64,000 bases of DNA, taken from the NCBI RefSeq assembly GCF_000011205.1, contig NC_003106.2, positions 2,122,001-2,186,000 of the forward strand. Reading direction: 5' to 3'. Position numbers and translations under genes: made by a program. This document shows, piece after piece, positions 1 through 9,083 of this stretch. Within the stretch, counting starts at the first letter, position 1; each line of letters opens with the position of its first letter. This DNA comes from Sulfurisphaera tokodaii str. 7. Lineage in GTDB: Archaea; Thermoproteota; Thermoprotei_A; Sulfolobales; Sulfolobaceae. Below the pieces are notes generated by a model. It was not told the DNA's origin. It did no database searches and was given only the letters and a program-made list of their open reading frames with translations.

Positions 1-768
1 GATAGTTTATTACATACAGTAAAAATTATGACTATGGAGTATGTACCTAAGCTAATAGTCGCAGATGAGAATGAAATTCCTTTAGGCTCAATATCACAGA
101 AAGATGTCCTTAATTTTATTTACAGAATGGGTGATAGAGAATTAGATAGTGTTTATGTCTCAGAGGCAATGAAAAAAGATATAATAACAGTCAATAGTTC
201 AATTGAACCCTTAGAAGCATCACAAATAATGATAGAGAAAAAAGCACCATTATTAATAGTGATATCAGATACAGGAAAAATACTGGGCATGATTATCAAA
301 AGTGACTTAGCTCAATATTATGCTACATTAATTAGGGGTATTCATAAAGTAAGTGAGTATATGAGTAAGAACCCAATAACAGTAAATAAGGATTCAACTC
401 TAGATGAGGTAACAAAAATAATACTAGAAAAAAATATAGGAAGACTAATTGTTGAAGATAATGGAAAAATACTCGGAACTATTACTACAACTGACTTGTT
501 ATATCTGGCTCCAGTATTGAAATTTAAAGACCTTAAGATAAAGGTAAAAGAAGTCATGACACCAACTATTGTAGTAATGGATGAAAATGAAGATTTGAAC
601 TATGCTGCAAAATTAATGGCTAATAGAAAAGTGAAGGGAATACCTATAGTAAGCGCTAATGGAGAATTGAAAGGAATTGTTACAACTACTGATATTGTTA
701 GAGCTCTTACCGATGAAAAAGTAAGAAAATATTTACTGGAGTTAAAATTATATACTTCTACTTTTTAA
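1..768 (+). CDS. Multi-CBS-domain protein (5' end outside window)
   Basis: The frame is open from base 1, and the residues before the first ATG (base 28) read as the middle of a CBS domain, so the gene starts upstream of the window. What remains holds the end of one CBS domain followed by three complete ones (about residues 38-105, 106-172 and 173-246 counted from base 28), each with the usual sequence of a membrane-free strand pair and a closing TTTDL/KSDL-type helix. CBS modules bind adenine nucleotides and act as energy or ligand sensors; no catalytic domain is visible in this part. The ligand is not predictable. The 3' end overlaps the convergent thiamine-binding-type gene by 11 bases. 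Confidence 0.85.
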   Translation, partial: DSLLHTVKIMTMEYVPKLIVADENEIPLGSISQKDVLNFIYRMGDRELDSVYVSEAMKKDIITVNSSIEPLEASQIMIEKKAPLLIVISDTGKILGMIIKSDLAQYYATLIRGIHKVSEYMSKNPITVNKDSTLDEVTKIILEKNIGRLIVEDNGKILGTITTTDLLYLAPVLKFKDLKIKVKEVMTPTIVVMDENEDLNYAAKLMANRKVKGIPIVSANGELKGIVTTTDIVRALTDEKVRKYLLELKLYTSTF

Positions 769-1054
769 TTACTTCTAGTTTATGATCAATACTATTTTCT
801 TTATCTCTTCTATCATCTATTTTAAGTAAAGTTACAACTCGTTTAACCCCCATTTTTTCAAGTTCATCGTTTATTTCCTTTAATAAGTAGCCTAACTGTG
901 TAATATCGTCAAGTTCTATTGTTGTCATAGAAGGGGCTGGGTAGTATCTAATACCTCTTCTATCTAATATTTCAAATACCTTTTTTACATATTTCGAAAT
1001 ACTCGTGGATGAAGTACCTAAGGGTTCAACCGCTATATCGACTAAAACTTTCAT
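758..1054 (-). CDS. MTH1187/YkoF-type thiamine-binding family protein (UPF0045)
   Basis: A 98-residue single-domain protein. The opening [19 protein letters not shown], the central [20 protein letters not shown] and the length are those of the MTH1187/YqgV (UPF0045, DUF77) family: small ferredoxin-like-fold proteins that form tetramers, some binding thiamine-like ligands. The cellular role in Sulfolobales is not established; a cytosolic ligand-binding role is an inference from the family. It is convergent with the CBS gene and shares 11 bases with its end. Confidence 0.8.
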   Translation of the reverse strand: MKVLVDIAVEPLGTSSTSISKYVKKVFEILDRRGIRYYPAPSMTTIELDDITQLGYLLKEINDELEKMGVKRVVTLLKIDDRRDKENSIDHKLEVIKK

Positions 1055-1118
1055 ATACTTAATTTATATTATTATTTTTTATCTTTTTTGCTACCAAAAA
1101 ACAAAGAGTATAAAGGAA

Positions 1119-1127
1119 ATTTTAAAT
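1119..1127 (+). promoter_or_regulatory. TATA box of the Fur-like gene
   Basis: An AATTTTAAAT-type box lies about 29 nt before ATG 1154. Sulfolobales mRNAs often start at or within a few bases of the start codon, about 26 nt after the TATA box, so this site favours ATG 1154 over the in-frame TTG at 1088, which lies upstream of the box. Confidence 0.55.
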
Positions 1128-1153
1128 GGCTTTGTTATAATAGTAACTACTTG

Positions 1154-1579
1154 ATGGAAGTAGAATTAGCTAATATATTAAGAAGTCATGGACTTAAGGT
1201 TACTCCTCAAAGGCTATCTATTCTCAGAATACTATATAAAGGTGGGCATTTTAGCGGTGAACAAATATATAATGAGTTAAAGAAAAGCGAACCTAGTATT
1301 AGTCTATCTACCGTATATAATACTCTAAATTCACTAACTGAGGCTGGCATATTAAATGCATTTGAGATAAATGGAATTACATGGTATGAAATAAAAAGAG
1401 ATCTACATATTAATGTTTATTGTCAAGATACGAATCAGATAATAGATATAACTAACATAGATCTTAAATTTTTATACGAAGAATTAGAAAAAATGGGTAT
1501 TTATACAAAAACATTAAATATCGTTGCTATTGCTGAATGCTCTAAGCTTTTGAGAGAGAATCAAATAGGTACTTCTTAA
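1154..1579 (+). CDS. Fur/PerR-family metalloregulator
   Basis: A 141-residue protein from ATG 1154. The N-terminal winged helix carries the Fur family pattern [14 protein letters not shown] and the recognition-helix segment [18 protein letters not shown]. The dimerisation domain has one histidine and one cysteine in [11 protein letters not shown] where classical Fur proteins have a His-rich strand and a CxxC zinc site; the second cysteine is missing, so the structural zinc is probably absent or differently bound. It may act in metal or peroxide response; the effector is unknown. The 38 last bases overlap the convergent nucleoside hydrolase gene. A longer form from TTG 1088 would add 22 non-conserved residues and is unlikely given the TATA position. 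Confidence 0.82.
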   Translation: MEVELANILRSHGLKVTPQRLSILRILYKGGHFSGEQIYNELKKSEPSISLSTVYNTLNSLTEAGILNAFEINGITWYEIKRDLHINVYCQDTNQIIDITNIDLKFLYEELEKMGIYTKTLNIVAIAECSKLLRENQIGTS

Positions 1580-2462
1580 ATTTTTGAGAATCTGCCTTAA
1601 TTACTACTTCAGCATTGGGTCTTCTTTTATTTAAACCATACCAATCTATTAACATTGCACCGCGAGATCTAGAACATAACTCAACATTAACATACTTACT
1701 TACCTTTTCAATAGCAACAGAATTATCATAGGCTATCGTTACAGTTAGCGAATCTGGATGAACGCTTCCTCTGGAACCTACTGATTTAGAGTACTCTCTT
1801 AGAACTCTATTAACTTTAATGAAAAATTCAGATCTTTTAGTATTAATATCTTCTATTTTATTCCATTCTTCATCTGTTATAGTAGCGCTCTCTTCTGCTA
1901 TTTCCCAAGGAACTATGGTTATATCAAATCCAGCATTTAGTACTATTTGTGCAGCTTCAGGATCTACCCAGAAATTGAATTCAGCTATTTCTGTTGTATT
2001 TCCTCTAGTAAATGCTCCTCCCATTATCCATATTTTTCTTATTCTATTAATAATTTTTGGATCTTTTAGATATGCCAATGCTATATTAGTTAAAGGAGAT
2101 ACAGCTAAAATCTCTAATTCTCCTTCATATTCCTTAGATAATCTAATTATTGCATCTGCTGCAAACTCGCTCTCAGGTTTCTTCAATGGACTTGGATACT
2201 CCCAATCCCCGAAACCGTTTTTACCATGAACTTCTTCAACTGTTCTCCATTGACCAAGTAACGGTCTTTGTGCACCTAAATACACTGGAATATCAGGCCT
2301 ACTTAAGTACTCTAGTGTAAATAAAGCGTTACTCACCTCATTTTCAAATTTTACATTTCCTGCAACTATTGTAACTCCTAGTACTTCAAAGTAATCTAAA
2401 GCTAACATAAGCGCTATTGCATCATCACTAGCAGTATCTGTATCAAATATAGTTTTTCTCAC
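1542..2462 (-). CDS. Inosine-uridine-preferring nucleoside hydrolase (IUNH family)
   Basis: A 306-residue enzyme that cleaves the N-glycosidic bond of ribonucleosides to base and ribose, in the cytosol, for purine/pyrimidine salvage. The calcium-binding N-terminal cluster [12 protein letters not shown] is visible at residues 8-19 (the family consensus is DTDxGxDDA), and the later motifs [10 protein letters not shown] and [12 protein letters not shown], which bind the nucleoside ribose, are intact. Length is normal. Base preference cannot be read from the sequence. It is convergent with the Fur-like gene and is not in an operon. Confidence 0.88.
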   Translation of the reverse strand: MRKTIFDTDTASDDAIALMLALDYFEVLGVTIVAGNVKFENEVSNALFTLEYLSRPDIPVYLGAQRPLLGQWRTVEEVHGKNGFGDWEYPSPLKKPESEFAADAIIRLSKEYEGELEILAVSPLTNIALAYLKDPKIINRIRKIWIMGGAFTRGNTTEIAEFNFWVDPEAAQIVLNAGFDITIVPWEIAEESATITDEEWNKIEDINTKRSEFFIKVNRVLREYSKSVGSRGSVHPDSLTVTIAYDNSVAIEKVSKYVNVELCSRSRGAMLIDWYGLNKRRPNAEVVIKADSQKFKKYLFDSLSKA

Positions 2463-2610
2463 AATATTTTGATAAGGATTAATCGGTTAAATTATTTATT
2501 CAAGATACTAAGATTTTAATACAAGCCATATTAGACTAATCAAAATTATTATAAATTTGCTAGAAAAATATGATAAATTTATATATAGTATATTAGAAAT
2601 ATGGCATAAC

Positions 2611-2620
2611 ATTTTTAAGG
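2611..2620 (+). promoter_or_regulatory. TATA box of the Rad50/SMC-like gene
   Basis: ATTTTTAAGG ends 22 nt before ATG 2642 and its centre is about 26 nt upstream, which predicts a leaderless transcript beginning at the start codon. Confidence 0.5.
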
Positions 2621-2641
2621 TATAAAAAGAAAAAGCACATA

Positions 2642-4396
2642 ATGAAGGTTAGAGTATCAAATATAGGAGGAATAACTAGGGAACTTACTCTATCAGTAGA
2701 AAAAGGACTAACACTGTATAAAGCGCCAAATGCGTATGGAAAAACATCTTTAACAAAGGCATTAGTTTCTCTCTTAACTTCTTCAATAACGGCTGCAGAC
2801 CTGTTAAATGTTTTTAGTGATGAAGGTTATGTAGAGGTAGAACTTGATAACAAACTATATTATAGAAGATTTCATAGAATAAAGAACAAAATAGAAGAAG
2901 AAAAGAATTTAATAATGGATGATGATAGAGCACTACTACTTTCTTATTTCTCTCCAGAGAATCAGTTATTAGCTAGAATTATTACTGGAGATGAAAATGT
3001 TGAATGGTTTATTTCAAAAACATCTAAAGTACAAGAATTAAAAGCAAAAAAAGAAGAATTAGAAAGAAAACTAACTGAACTTAAAACAAGACAAGAAGAA
3101 TTAACAAAAAAATACCAAGAAATTAAAGATATCAGCAGAGAATTAGAAAGAATAAATGAGGAAATAGATAAACTAGAAAGAGAAAGAAAAAATTTACAGA
3201 AAAATGCTGCACAGACCATAATTCTTACAAGACAAAATAGGTTAACTGAGTTAAAGAGTAGAGTAGAAACTAGGCAAAAAGAGCTTAGAGATAACCAAGC
3301 TAGATTAGAAAAACTTGATAAGGAAATTGAGGAACTTAAGCAAAAAGCAGATCAAACTTTAAAAGAAAAAATTAGAAGTGAATTAACTGAGTTAGATAAA
3401 AAACTACAAGAATTAAGTTCTAAAAAGAACAGTATAGATATAGAAATCGGAGTACTTAATAGAGTTCTTGATGAAATTAAAGAATCAGAAAAAGAGCATG
3501 CATCAGTATGCCATGTATGTGGAAGCAAGGTAGACCCATCTATATGGAAAACAAGAATGGACATTATATCAAAGGAATTAGAAAATGCTAATAGAAGCAA
3601 AAATGAGCTCTTAACCGAACTAAATTCTACTATAGCTAGGAAAAATGAACTAGAAGCAAAAATCAAAGAAATAGAAAAAGCAGAAAAAATGTTAGCTGAG
3701 AAGCAAATTCAAAGAGAAAACTTAGCGATAAAAATAGAAACTATTAAACATCAAATAGCCGAGTATGAGAGACAGATAAAGGAATTAGAGGAAAAAATAA
3801 ATGAAATAAATGAAATTTATTCTATGGGAGAAGGAGAAAGCGAGATTGATAAGAAGTTAGAAGAATTAAAGAAAAAGAGGGGAGACTTAGAATATCAGTT
3901 GCAAACTCTAGGAGTTTCAAGCAAGATTCTTGAAGAAATTACTACTGTGCAGAACCAGATAGAAGAAATAACAAAACAAATAGATGATTTACAAAGAGAA
4001 TATATTAGAAGATTAACTGTAATTAGAGAGAGATTTACTGAGATGGCAACATCATTACTTAAAGAACTGGAATTTGATTTCACTGCTGAAATTGATAATA
4101 ATTATAGACTTATAGTAAAAAGAATGGGGGCTCAACTAGAAATTAGAAAGCTTTCATCATCTGAAAGAACAACATTAGCATTAATCTTAGTATTAGTTGC
4201 CCTAAAAGAATACTTCAAAACTCCATACTTCATCGTTGATGAATCATTTATGACTTTCGATCAAAAAAGATTTGAAAAACTAGTAAAATATCTAAATGGA
4301 GTTGTAGATTATATAATCATAACGAAGAGCGATGAAATGGTACAGCTAACTAATGAGATAATTCCGGCGACCATGGCACATCAAGTTGTTTCATGA
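2642..4396 (+). CDS. Rad50/SMC-like ATPase with zinc-hook CxxC (archaeal SMC-related family)
   Basis: A 584-residue ABC-type ATPase with two long antiparallel coiled-coil arms. The P-loop is KAPNAYGKTSL (residues 27-37; Ala 28 replaces the usual first Gly). The arms run from about 125 to 460 and turn at a CHVC pair (Cys290, Cys293), a Rad50-like zinc hook. The signature LSSSERT (504-510) and the Walker B IVDES (Asp533, Glu534) close the second ATPase lobe. It is much shorter than Rad50 (about 880 residues) and not next to mre11, herA or nurA. This fits the archaea-specific SMC-related proteins, the group to which coalescin (ClsN) of Sulfolobus was related; whether this gene is coalescin itself I cannot tell. 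Role inferred: DNA tethering or chromosome organisation. Confidence 0.75.
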   Translation: MKVRVSNIGGITRELTLSVEKGLTLYKAPNAYGKTSLTKALVSLLTSSITAADLLNVFSDEGYVEVELDNKLYYRRFHRIKNKIEEEKNLIMDDDRALLLSYFSPENQLLARIITGDENVEWFISKTSKVQELKAKKEELERKLTELKTRQEELTKKYQEIKDISRELERINEEIDKLERERKNLQKNAAQTIILTRQNRLTELKSRVETRQKELRDNQARLEKLDKEIEELKQKADQTLKEKIRSELTELDKKLQELSSKKNSIDIEIGVLNRVLDEIKESEKEHASVCHVCGSKVDPSIWKTRMDIISKELENANRSKNELLTELNSTIARKNELEAKIKEIEKAEKMLAEKQIQRENLAIKIETIKHQIAEYERQIKELEEKINEINEIYSMGEGESEIDKKLEELKKKRGDLEYQLQTLGVSSKILEEITTVQNQIEEITKQIDDLQREYIRRLTVIRERFTEMATSLLKELEFDFTAEIDNNYRLIVKRMGAQLEIRKLSSSERTTLALILVLVALKEYFKTPYFIVDESFMTFDQKRFEKLVKYLNGVVDYIIITKSDEMVQLTNEIIPATMAHQVVS

Positions 4397-4688
4397 GCAA
4401 TTTATTTAAATCAGTTTTTACGGCTTCTTCAACATCTGGTGGAATATTAGTTATTTCAGTAAACCAACCAACTAAGGCAACCATTCCTAACTCTTCAGCC
4501 TTTTGTTTTAACCATAGAGCAACAGCTAGACTTGCTTTAGTTGGTTTGAATATCACAACTGAAGCACCAATAGAAGAACTAGAAATTTTTATTGCATGTT
4601 TAGATACTGTTTTCCATCTAGTTTTCGTAATTATTCTTACTAACTCTTTTGCCCTATCTCTTTCACCTATTGCATAGAATATTATCAT
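4350..4688 (-). CDS. Conserved hypothetical protein, 112 aa
   Basis: Not recognised. The protein is soluble, with an alternating helix/strand pattern (MIIFYAIGERDRAKELVRII at the start) and no cysteine or membrane segment. A TATA-like ATTTAAGTACTT lies about 30 nt upstream of the ATG on this strand, supporting a leaderless start. Its 3' end overlaps the convergent SMC-like gene by 47 bases. A 94-codon open frame on the opposite strand covers almost the same bases, but it has no promoter and an atypical composition; the minus-strand reading is preferred. Confidence 0.6.
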   Translation of the reverse strand: MIIFYAIGERDRAKELVRIITKTRWKTVSKHAIKISSSSIGASVVIFKPTKASLAVALWLKQKAEELGMVALVGWFTEITNIPPDVEEAVKTDLNKLLMKQLDVPWSPELSH

Positions 4689-4935
4689 TAATCTAAAAAA
4701 CGAATTCTAAGTACTTAAATCTATTTACAAAATATGAGCACAATGTTTCTCGTTTAATAAGAACTTGTACTTATCTTTTAATGCTATCATTTTTCTCAAA
4801 AATAAGATTATCAACCAACTATAATATGTATTAATCCCTTTAGTGTGATTTAATGAATTAAAATTTCAATTTTGTAACCTAATTTATTATATAAGAGACA
4901 AGAAAATATATTGCAAATTATATAATCATTCTACA

Positions 4936-5430
4936 TTATCCAGATCCTGCACCACAACCACAGTACCCGTATTCATCAATTTCCATACCACATACTGGAC
5001 AAACATAACCAGAACCTTTTACATCGGCAGCTTCTTTTTTAAATTGAAAGAAATGAGGATCTAATATAGCCTTTGATAAATCTCTAATAGATACTATACC
5101 TATAACCTTTCCGTCTTTACCTATTATAGGTAAATGTCTGAATCCATGATCTAACATAATTTCTAATGCATCTGTAATTGGTGTATCCTCAGTAACTCCT
5201 ATTACATTTCTCGTCATATAGTCTTTAACTTTAGCATCTAATTTACCTTCAGCTACAACTTTCACTATATCTCTTTCAGTTATTATGCCAACAATCTTAT
5301 CATTGTCATCAATCACAACTAGCGCTCCTAGATTATGCTTTTTCATTTCTTCGGCCGCGGTTTTTACGCTATCATTTTCTTTTATGACATGAACAACTTT
5401 ATTTCCTATAACACCAATAGTAGTGTCCAT
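4936..5430 (-). CDS. CBS-domain pair with C-terminal zinc ribbon
   Basis: A 164-residue protein with two CBS domains (about residues 10-65 and 72-130; each has a VGIITERD or IGIVSIRD-type nucleotide-binding strand) followed by a rubredoxin-like zinc ribbon [19 protein letters not shown] (about 142-160) with four to five cysteines. The CBS pair probably senses adenine nucleotides; the ribbon suggests binding to a nucleic acid or protein partner. No target is known to me. It is divergent from the phosphatase gene with no shared operon. Confidence 0.85.
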   Translation of the reverse strand: MDTTIGVIGNKVVHVIKENDSVKTAAEEMKKHNLGALVVIDDNDKIVGIITERDIVKVVAEGKLDAKVKDYMTRNVIGVTEDTPITDALEIMLDHGFRHLPIIGKDGKVIGIVSIRDLSKAILDPHFFQFKKEAADVKGSGYVCPVCGMEIDEYGYCGCGAGSG

Positions 5431-5506
5431 ATTATTTATACTGTATTTACAGTTGAAAAATCTTTCTTACGATAATAATATTAAGATTAAACGTAAAAAA
5501 GATTTG

Positions 5507-6118
5507 ATGACATTAATTGTATTCATTAGACACGGTCAATCTATTTCGAACGTAAATAGGATTTTATCAGACGATATAAATAGTTATCCTTTAACTGATG
5601 AAGGAAGAAGGCAAGTTTACAACACCGCAAATGAACTTAAAAAAATATCACCTAAAAAAATATACAGTAGTCCAGTTTTAAGGGCTTACCAAACAGCTAT
5701 GATAATAGGCGAGGTTTTAAATATCATCCCTATTATAGATGATAGGTTACGAGAAAGAGAACTAGGAGAATTAAATAATACTAAAATAGACCAATTTGAC
5801 CATTGGAAATTAAGAGTAGCAAGAAAAGAGCTTAATGTAAAAGGAGTAGAACCGTGGGATTCATTAAAGAGAAGAATGGTTAACTTTGTAGAAAGCGTAA
5901 TAAAAGAAAAAGAAACAGTAATTGCAGTTAGCCATTTTGATCCTATTAGAGCTTTTTTAGCCTATGTTTTAGATCTTGATGATATTTCAGCGTGGGGACT
6001 ACATATTCCTAATGCCAGCATAACTATTGTTAGATGTGAGAGTATTAATAATTGTAGAATTTTATCTGTTGGTGCACCAATAATTACTAATGAATTATTA
6101 TCTAAACTTGAAGTTTAA
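5507..6118 (+). CDS. Histidine phosphatase (phosphoglycerate-mutase-like) superfamily protein
   Basis: A 203-residue protein from ATG 5507. The catalytic RHG motif is at FIRHGQSISN, right after the first strand (residues 6-8), with SPVLRAYQTA and a second catalytic histidine in VSHFDPIRAF. Members are cytosolic phosphatases or cofactor-dependent mutases; substrate is open. The frame is open 28 codons further upstream, but that extension overlaps the start of the divergent CBS gene and precedes the conserved RHG strand, so the internal ATG is chosen. The 3' end overlaps convergent dtdA by 21 bases. Confidence 0.85.
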   Translation: MTLIVFIRHGQSISNVNRILSDDINSYPLTDEGRRQVYNTANELKKISPKKIYSSPVLRAYQTAMIIGEVLNIIPIIDDRLRERELGELNNTKIDQFDHWKLRVARKELNVKGVEPWDSLKRRMVNFVESVIKEKETVIAVSHFDPIRAFLAYVLDLDDISAWGLHIPNASITIVRCESINNCRILSVGAPIITNELLSKLEV

Positions 6119-6811
6119 TTTATAAGTGGCTAGTAAATTAACTATCTTTTCTCTGATCTTCGAGTTTACATTATCAAACATAACCGTGTCAATCTTTTCT
6201 ATTGTATTATTAACTGTTTGTAATATAACTTCGTTAGAAAGTTCTGCGAGATAGTATTTAGAGATTATATGCCCTACACAACTCTTTTCGGCTAATAGAG
6301 AAAAATATGGGGTATAATGTGTCCCTCCGAAACCTACTATTTTATTTTCACATTCTATGTCCTTATATTTATCTATACCTCTTAATGTAGCTTCTATTAA
6401 AGTTTTTACAAGTTCCTTGTTTTCCCAATATTCCTTAGAACTACCTATCTCTACAAAGATGATTGGTATATGTTGATATGTGGGTCCGTGATGTGTAGCC
6501 TCTATGGCTTTTTCTATATCTATATTAATTTTTCTTATTTCCCTATAAATTGAAGTCAACAGTGAAGGAAAAGCTATACCTAATTTCTTTGGCTCTCCAC
6601 CCATTGTCTTATCAATAGGATTACCAGGATAATGCACAGTTAAGGATGGTATTTTAGAAGAGCTCTCATGTCTTGAAAAAACTACTATAACGTCTCCCTT
6701 TTCGTATCTAAAGTCTATAATGTCTTCATTAATTTCTTCAAACTTGTATCCAAGTTCTTTTATCGTTTTACCTACAGCATCTTGAATTGAGTAAATAATT
6801 CTGATATCCAT
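6098..6811 (-). CDS. dtdA: D-aminoacyl-tRNA deacylase DtdA (DTD2)
   Basis: A 237-residue archaeal-type deacylase that hydrolyses D-amino acids (and acetaldehyde-type adducts) from mischarged tRNA, a cytosolic proofreading step of translation. Family hallmarks are present: VFSRHESSSKIPSLTVH near residue 45, ATHHGPTYQHIP near 105 and GFGGTHYTPYF near 160, the last two carrying the catalytic histidines and the zinc-binding region. Length is that of other archaeal DtdA proteins. One base separates it from the upstream FAD oxidoreductase, so both are probably on one mRNA; the functional link could be D-amino acid metabolism, an inference. Confidence 0.9.
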   Translation of the reverse strand: MDIRIIYSIQDAVGKTIKELGYKFEEINEDIIDFRYEKGDVIVVFSRHESSSKIPSLTVHYPGNPIDKTMGGEPKKLGIAFPSLLTSIYREIRKINIDIEKAIEATHHGPTYQHIPIIFVEIGSSKEYWENKELVKTLIEATLRGIDKYKDIECENKIVGFGGTHYTPYFSLLAEKSCVGHIISKYYLAELSNEVILQTVNNTIEKIDTVMFDNVNSKIREKIVNLLATYKLNFKFR

Positions 6812-6812
6812 T

Positions 6813-7721
6813 CTACATCTCCTCGATTATTCTTAAAGCTTCTTTAGCTAAATAAGGTGCTAAGGCAAAACCAAATCTGAAACCGGTAACTATTACAGCA
6901 TTTTTATATATTTTTTTAACTATTGGTTCGCCGTCACTAGATACGCTTCTAATTCCCACTCTTATCTTCAAATCTATATCTAAGGGAAAAATTTGAGATA
7001 ACGTGTAAATATGGTCTTTAATTATTTCATAGTCAAAAGAAAGAGAAGAATCATTAATAGAGTCTCCATTTATATAAAGATTATTTTCTCCTTTTACCAT
7101 TATTTTCCCTTTATAATGAATAATTCCAGTTAAACTATAGGGAGATTTTGTAATCACAAGATGTCCTTTATAAGGAATAAGATCAATTGGATATAGTTCC
7201 TTAATTCCATATCCTCCCGCAATTATTAATCTTTTAATCGCTATTTTTTCACCAGAACTTAATTTTATATATTTAATTTCATCATTTTTTACATCTATAG
7301 CAACAACTTTTTTCCCGAATTTAATATTACTCTCAAGAGCTAGTTTTTTAATTAATTCCTCACCTTCAATAAAGAAACTATTTTCTATTTTTCTAAGCGT
7401 ACTATTTATCCTTAGATTTGGTTCTAAATTTGCTAATTCATCTTCACTTATTACGTTATTACTAAGTTCTTTATCTGTTAAAGTATATACTCTTTTATGA
7501 AAGATATTGTATTTATTACCCATTTCTTCATAAAAATTTATGGAATTTTCACAAATTTGTTTATATTTCCCACATAAAGGAGGTATAATTGTCCATAAAC
7601 TTGCATTAGAATTAAGTTTTTCTATCCCTCTTACGTCTTCATATATCTCACTTTCTCCATTAAAAAGCTTTGATATAAGTAGTCCCGTGATTCCAGAACC
7701 TATTATAGTTAAATCAGCCAT
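6813..7721 (-). CDS. FAD-dependent oxidoreductase (DAO / glycine oxidase-like)
   Basis: A 302-residue flavoprotein. The N-terminal dinucleotide-binding motif LTIIGSGITGLLISKLF (residues 4-20), the internal RLIIAGGYGIKELYPID and the C-terminal VIVTGFRFGFALAPYLAKEA segment are those of the D-amino-acid oxidase / glycine oxidase (DAO) group. It is shorter than typical DAO enzymes (350-400). Substrate is unknown; being cotranscribed with dtdA, a D-amino acid is attractive but unproven. The promoter region lies between it and the divergent thioredoxin gene. Confidence 0.8.
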   Translation of the reverse strand: MADLTIIGSGITGLLISKLFNGESEIYEDVRGIEKLNSNASLWTIIPPLCGKYKQICENSINFYEEMGNKYNIFHKRVYTLTDKELSNNVISEDELANLEPNLRINSTLRKIENSFFIEGEELIKKLALESNIKFGKKVVAIDVKNDEIKYIKLSSGEKIAIKRLIIAGGYGIKELYPIDLIPYKGHLVITKSPYSLTGIIHYKGKIMVKGENNLYINGDSINDSSLSFDYEIIKDHIYTLSQIFPLDIDLKIRVGIRSVSSDGEPIVKKIYKNAVIVTGFRFGFALAPYLAKEALRIIEEM

Positions 7722-7752
7722 AAATTATTTATAAAAGATAAGATAAAATAAA

Positions 7753-7761
7753 CTTTTTAAA
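7753..7761 (+). promoter_or_regulatory. TATA box that sets the thioredoxin start
   Basis: CTTTTTAAA ends on the A of the first in-frame ATG (7761). With the usual 26-nt spacing transcription would begin near 7783, so that first ATG would not be in the mRNA and the next in-frame ATG (7785) would be used as a leaderless start. Confidence 0.55.
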
Positions 7762-7784
7762 TGACGAGTAAAGATAAAATTAGT

Positions 7785-8183
7785 ATGACAACTGAGAAAG
7801 ACCCTGAATTAGGAAAATTGCTAGAGAAGAAAGCCAAAGAACTTATGAGCCAAAAGCCTAAAGGAGAAGTAATTCATTTAGATAGTAAAAACTTTGACTC
7901 TTTCTTAGCTTCGCACAAAATCGCAGTAGTTGATTTTTGGGCAGAGTGGTGTGCACCATGTTTAATCCTTGCACCCATAATTGAGGAATTAGCAGAAGAT
8001 TATCCACAAGTTGGATTTGGAAAGTTAAACAGCGACGAAAATCCAGATATTGCCGCAAGATATGGTGTCATGAGTCTACCTACAGTTATCTTCTTTAAAG
8101 ATGGTGAACCAGTAGATGAAATTATAGGTGCTGTTCCAAGAGAAGAAATAGAGATAAGAATTAAGAATTTATTAGGTGAATAA
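7785..8183 (+). CDS. Thioredoxin
   Basis: A 132-residue cytosolic disulfide reductant. The core strand VVDFWAEWCAPC carries the redox pair CAPC (the classical thioredoxin is CGPC), and the cis-proline loop is MSLPTVIFF. A charged N-terminal extension of about 35 residues precedes the fold. The start at 7785 rather than 7761 is chosen from the TATA position. The next gene begins 2 bases after the stop, so they form an operon. Reductase partner is not encoded nearby; the TrxR-like gene at 14.6 kb lacks the CxxC needed for that role. Confidence 0.9.
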   Translation: MTTEKDPELGKLLEKKAKELMSQKPKGEVIHLDSKNFDSFLASHKIAVVDFWAEWCAPCLILAPIIEELAEDYPQVGFGKLNSDENPDIAARYGVMSLPTVIFFKDGEPVDEIIGAVPREEIEIRIKNLLGE

Positions 8184-8185
8184 AA

Positions 8186-8824
8186 TTGAAACCAATTCTT
8201 CTTGGTATTCCAGGACTAAGTTATTCTAGTTTTATGAAATGTAATCCTAGATTTTTAATGATGCTCTTTAGTAGTACATTTAGAGGAGTTGTAGTTAATA
8301 AAGAGTTAAATTATCATCCTACTCCAGCGTGGCTATCAATACTCCAAATGGAGTACGTAAAAACTGACCAATTTCTCACTAATGTACCAGAATTAAAATT
8401 AGCTAAGTTAACCAATTCAGTTTTAATTAATATACCGATAACTAATCCTACTTATGGAGAAGTAAATTTACCTTATAATAATTCATTATCTACTAGCGAA
8501 GAAATAGAAAAAGTAAAGAAGGCTATCTTTGAGTATATTGATGATTATCCAGTTATTGTTAGTGTAAATGCAATAGATAGAATATTACTTAATGATGGAA
8601 AGGAAAGTAAATGTGAAATATATAAGATTATAGATGGATTCGTTAAAGAAGTAATTAATAAAGTAGAGGATTTCATACTTTTCTCTCCTTATGGTGAACC
8701 AAAAGAAAATGGTATTAGAGAACAATACGGAATATATCTAGCTTCAGTACCAAGACCGAATGAGCATGATACTGTAAAATTGCCTGAGATAGGGAAATTA
8801 TTCTTAGGATTAGTAGGAAGATAA
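8186..8824 (+). CDS. Hypothetical protein, possibly degenerate alkaline-phosphatase-superfamily relative
   Basis: A 212-residue protein starting at TTG 2 bases after the thioredoxin stop. The first 65 residues (ILLGIPGLSYSSFMK, then HPTPAWLSILQ) have the spacing of archaeal type I phosphodiesterase/nucleotide pyrophosphatase-like proteins, but the metal-binding Asp and Thr of that superfamily are not evident. The C-terminal half ends SVPRPNEHDTVKLPEIGKLF, which resembles the terminal metal-site region. I treat this relationship as weak. It is probably cotranscribed with thioredoxin. Confidence 0.5.
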   Translation: MKPILLGIPGLSYSSFMKCNPRFLMMLFSSTFRGVVVNKELNYHPTPAWLSILQMEYVKTDQFLTNVPELKLAKLTNSVLINIPITNPTYGEVNLPYNNSLSTSEEIEKVKKAIFEYIDDYPVIVSVNAIDRILLNDGKESKCEIYKIIDGFVKEVINKVEDFILFSPYGEPKENGIREQYGIYLASVPRPNEHDTVKLPEIGKLFLGLVGR

Positions 8825-9083
8825 TACATAAAGAATATGAGTATTTATTTTCAATATATTATCATTTCACAAATTTAGTAATCAGTAAATTTCCATTTAA
8901 AATATGATTCATAATTCCTTGAATAGCTGTTAATCCTATTAAAGAACATATTACTAAGTACTTTCATAGTACTCCTAAGTAAAGAGAAGCTTCACTAAAT
9001 GACATTATTAAAGATATTTAGAAGGATTATAAACATAAAGTAACTTTTATTAGAAACAAAACTTTCTTTGCGCAAGATTGTAG
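8825..9083. other. Intergenic stretch, no gene seen
   Basis: 259 bases of AT-rich sequence between two converging genes. It holds only a short hairpin (AGTACT, 5-base loop, AGTACT at 8957-8973) and no open frame, tRNA or C/D motif that I could support. Confidence 0.5.

Noticed and set aside
4393-4677. 94-codon plus-strand frame opposite the 112-aa minus-strand protein
   Set aside because: No promoter, no family resemblance and less natural amino-acid composition; it looks like a shadow of the minus-strand gene.
8957-8973. AGTACT-loop-AGTACT hairpin
   Set aside because: AGTACT is itself palindromic, the stem is only 6 bp and no T tract follows, so chance is likely.
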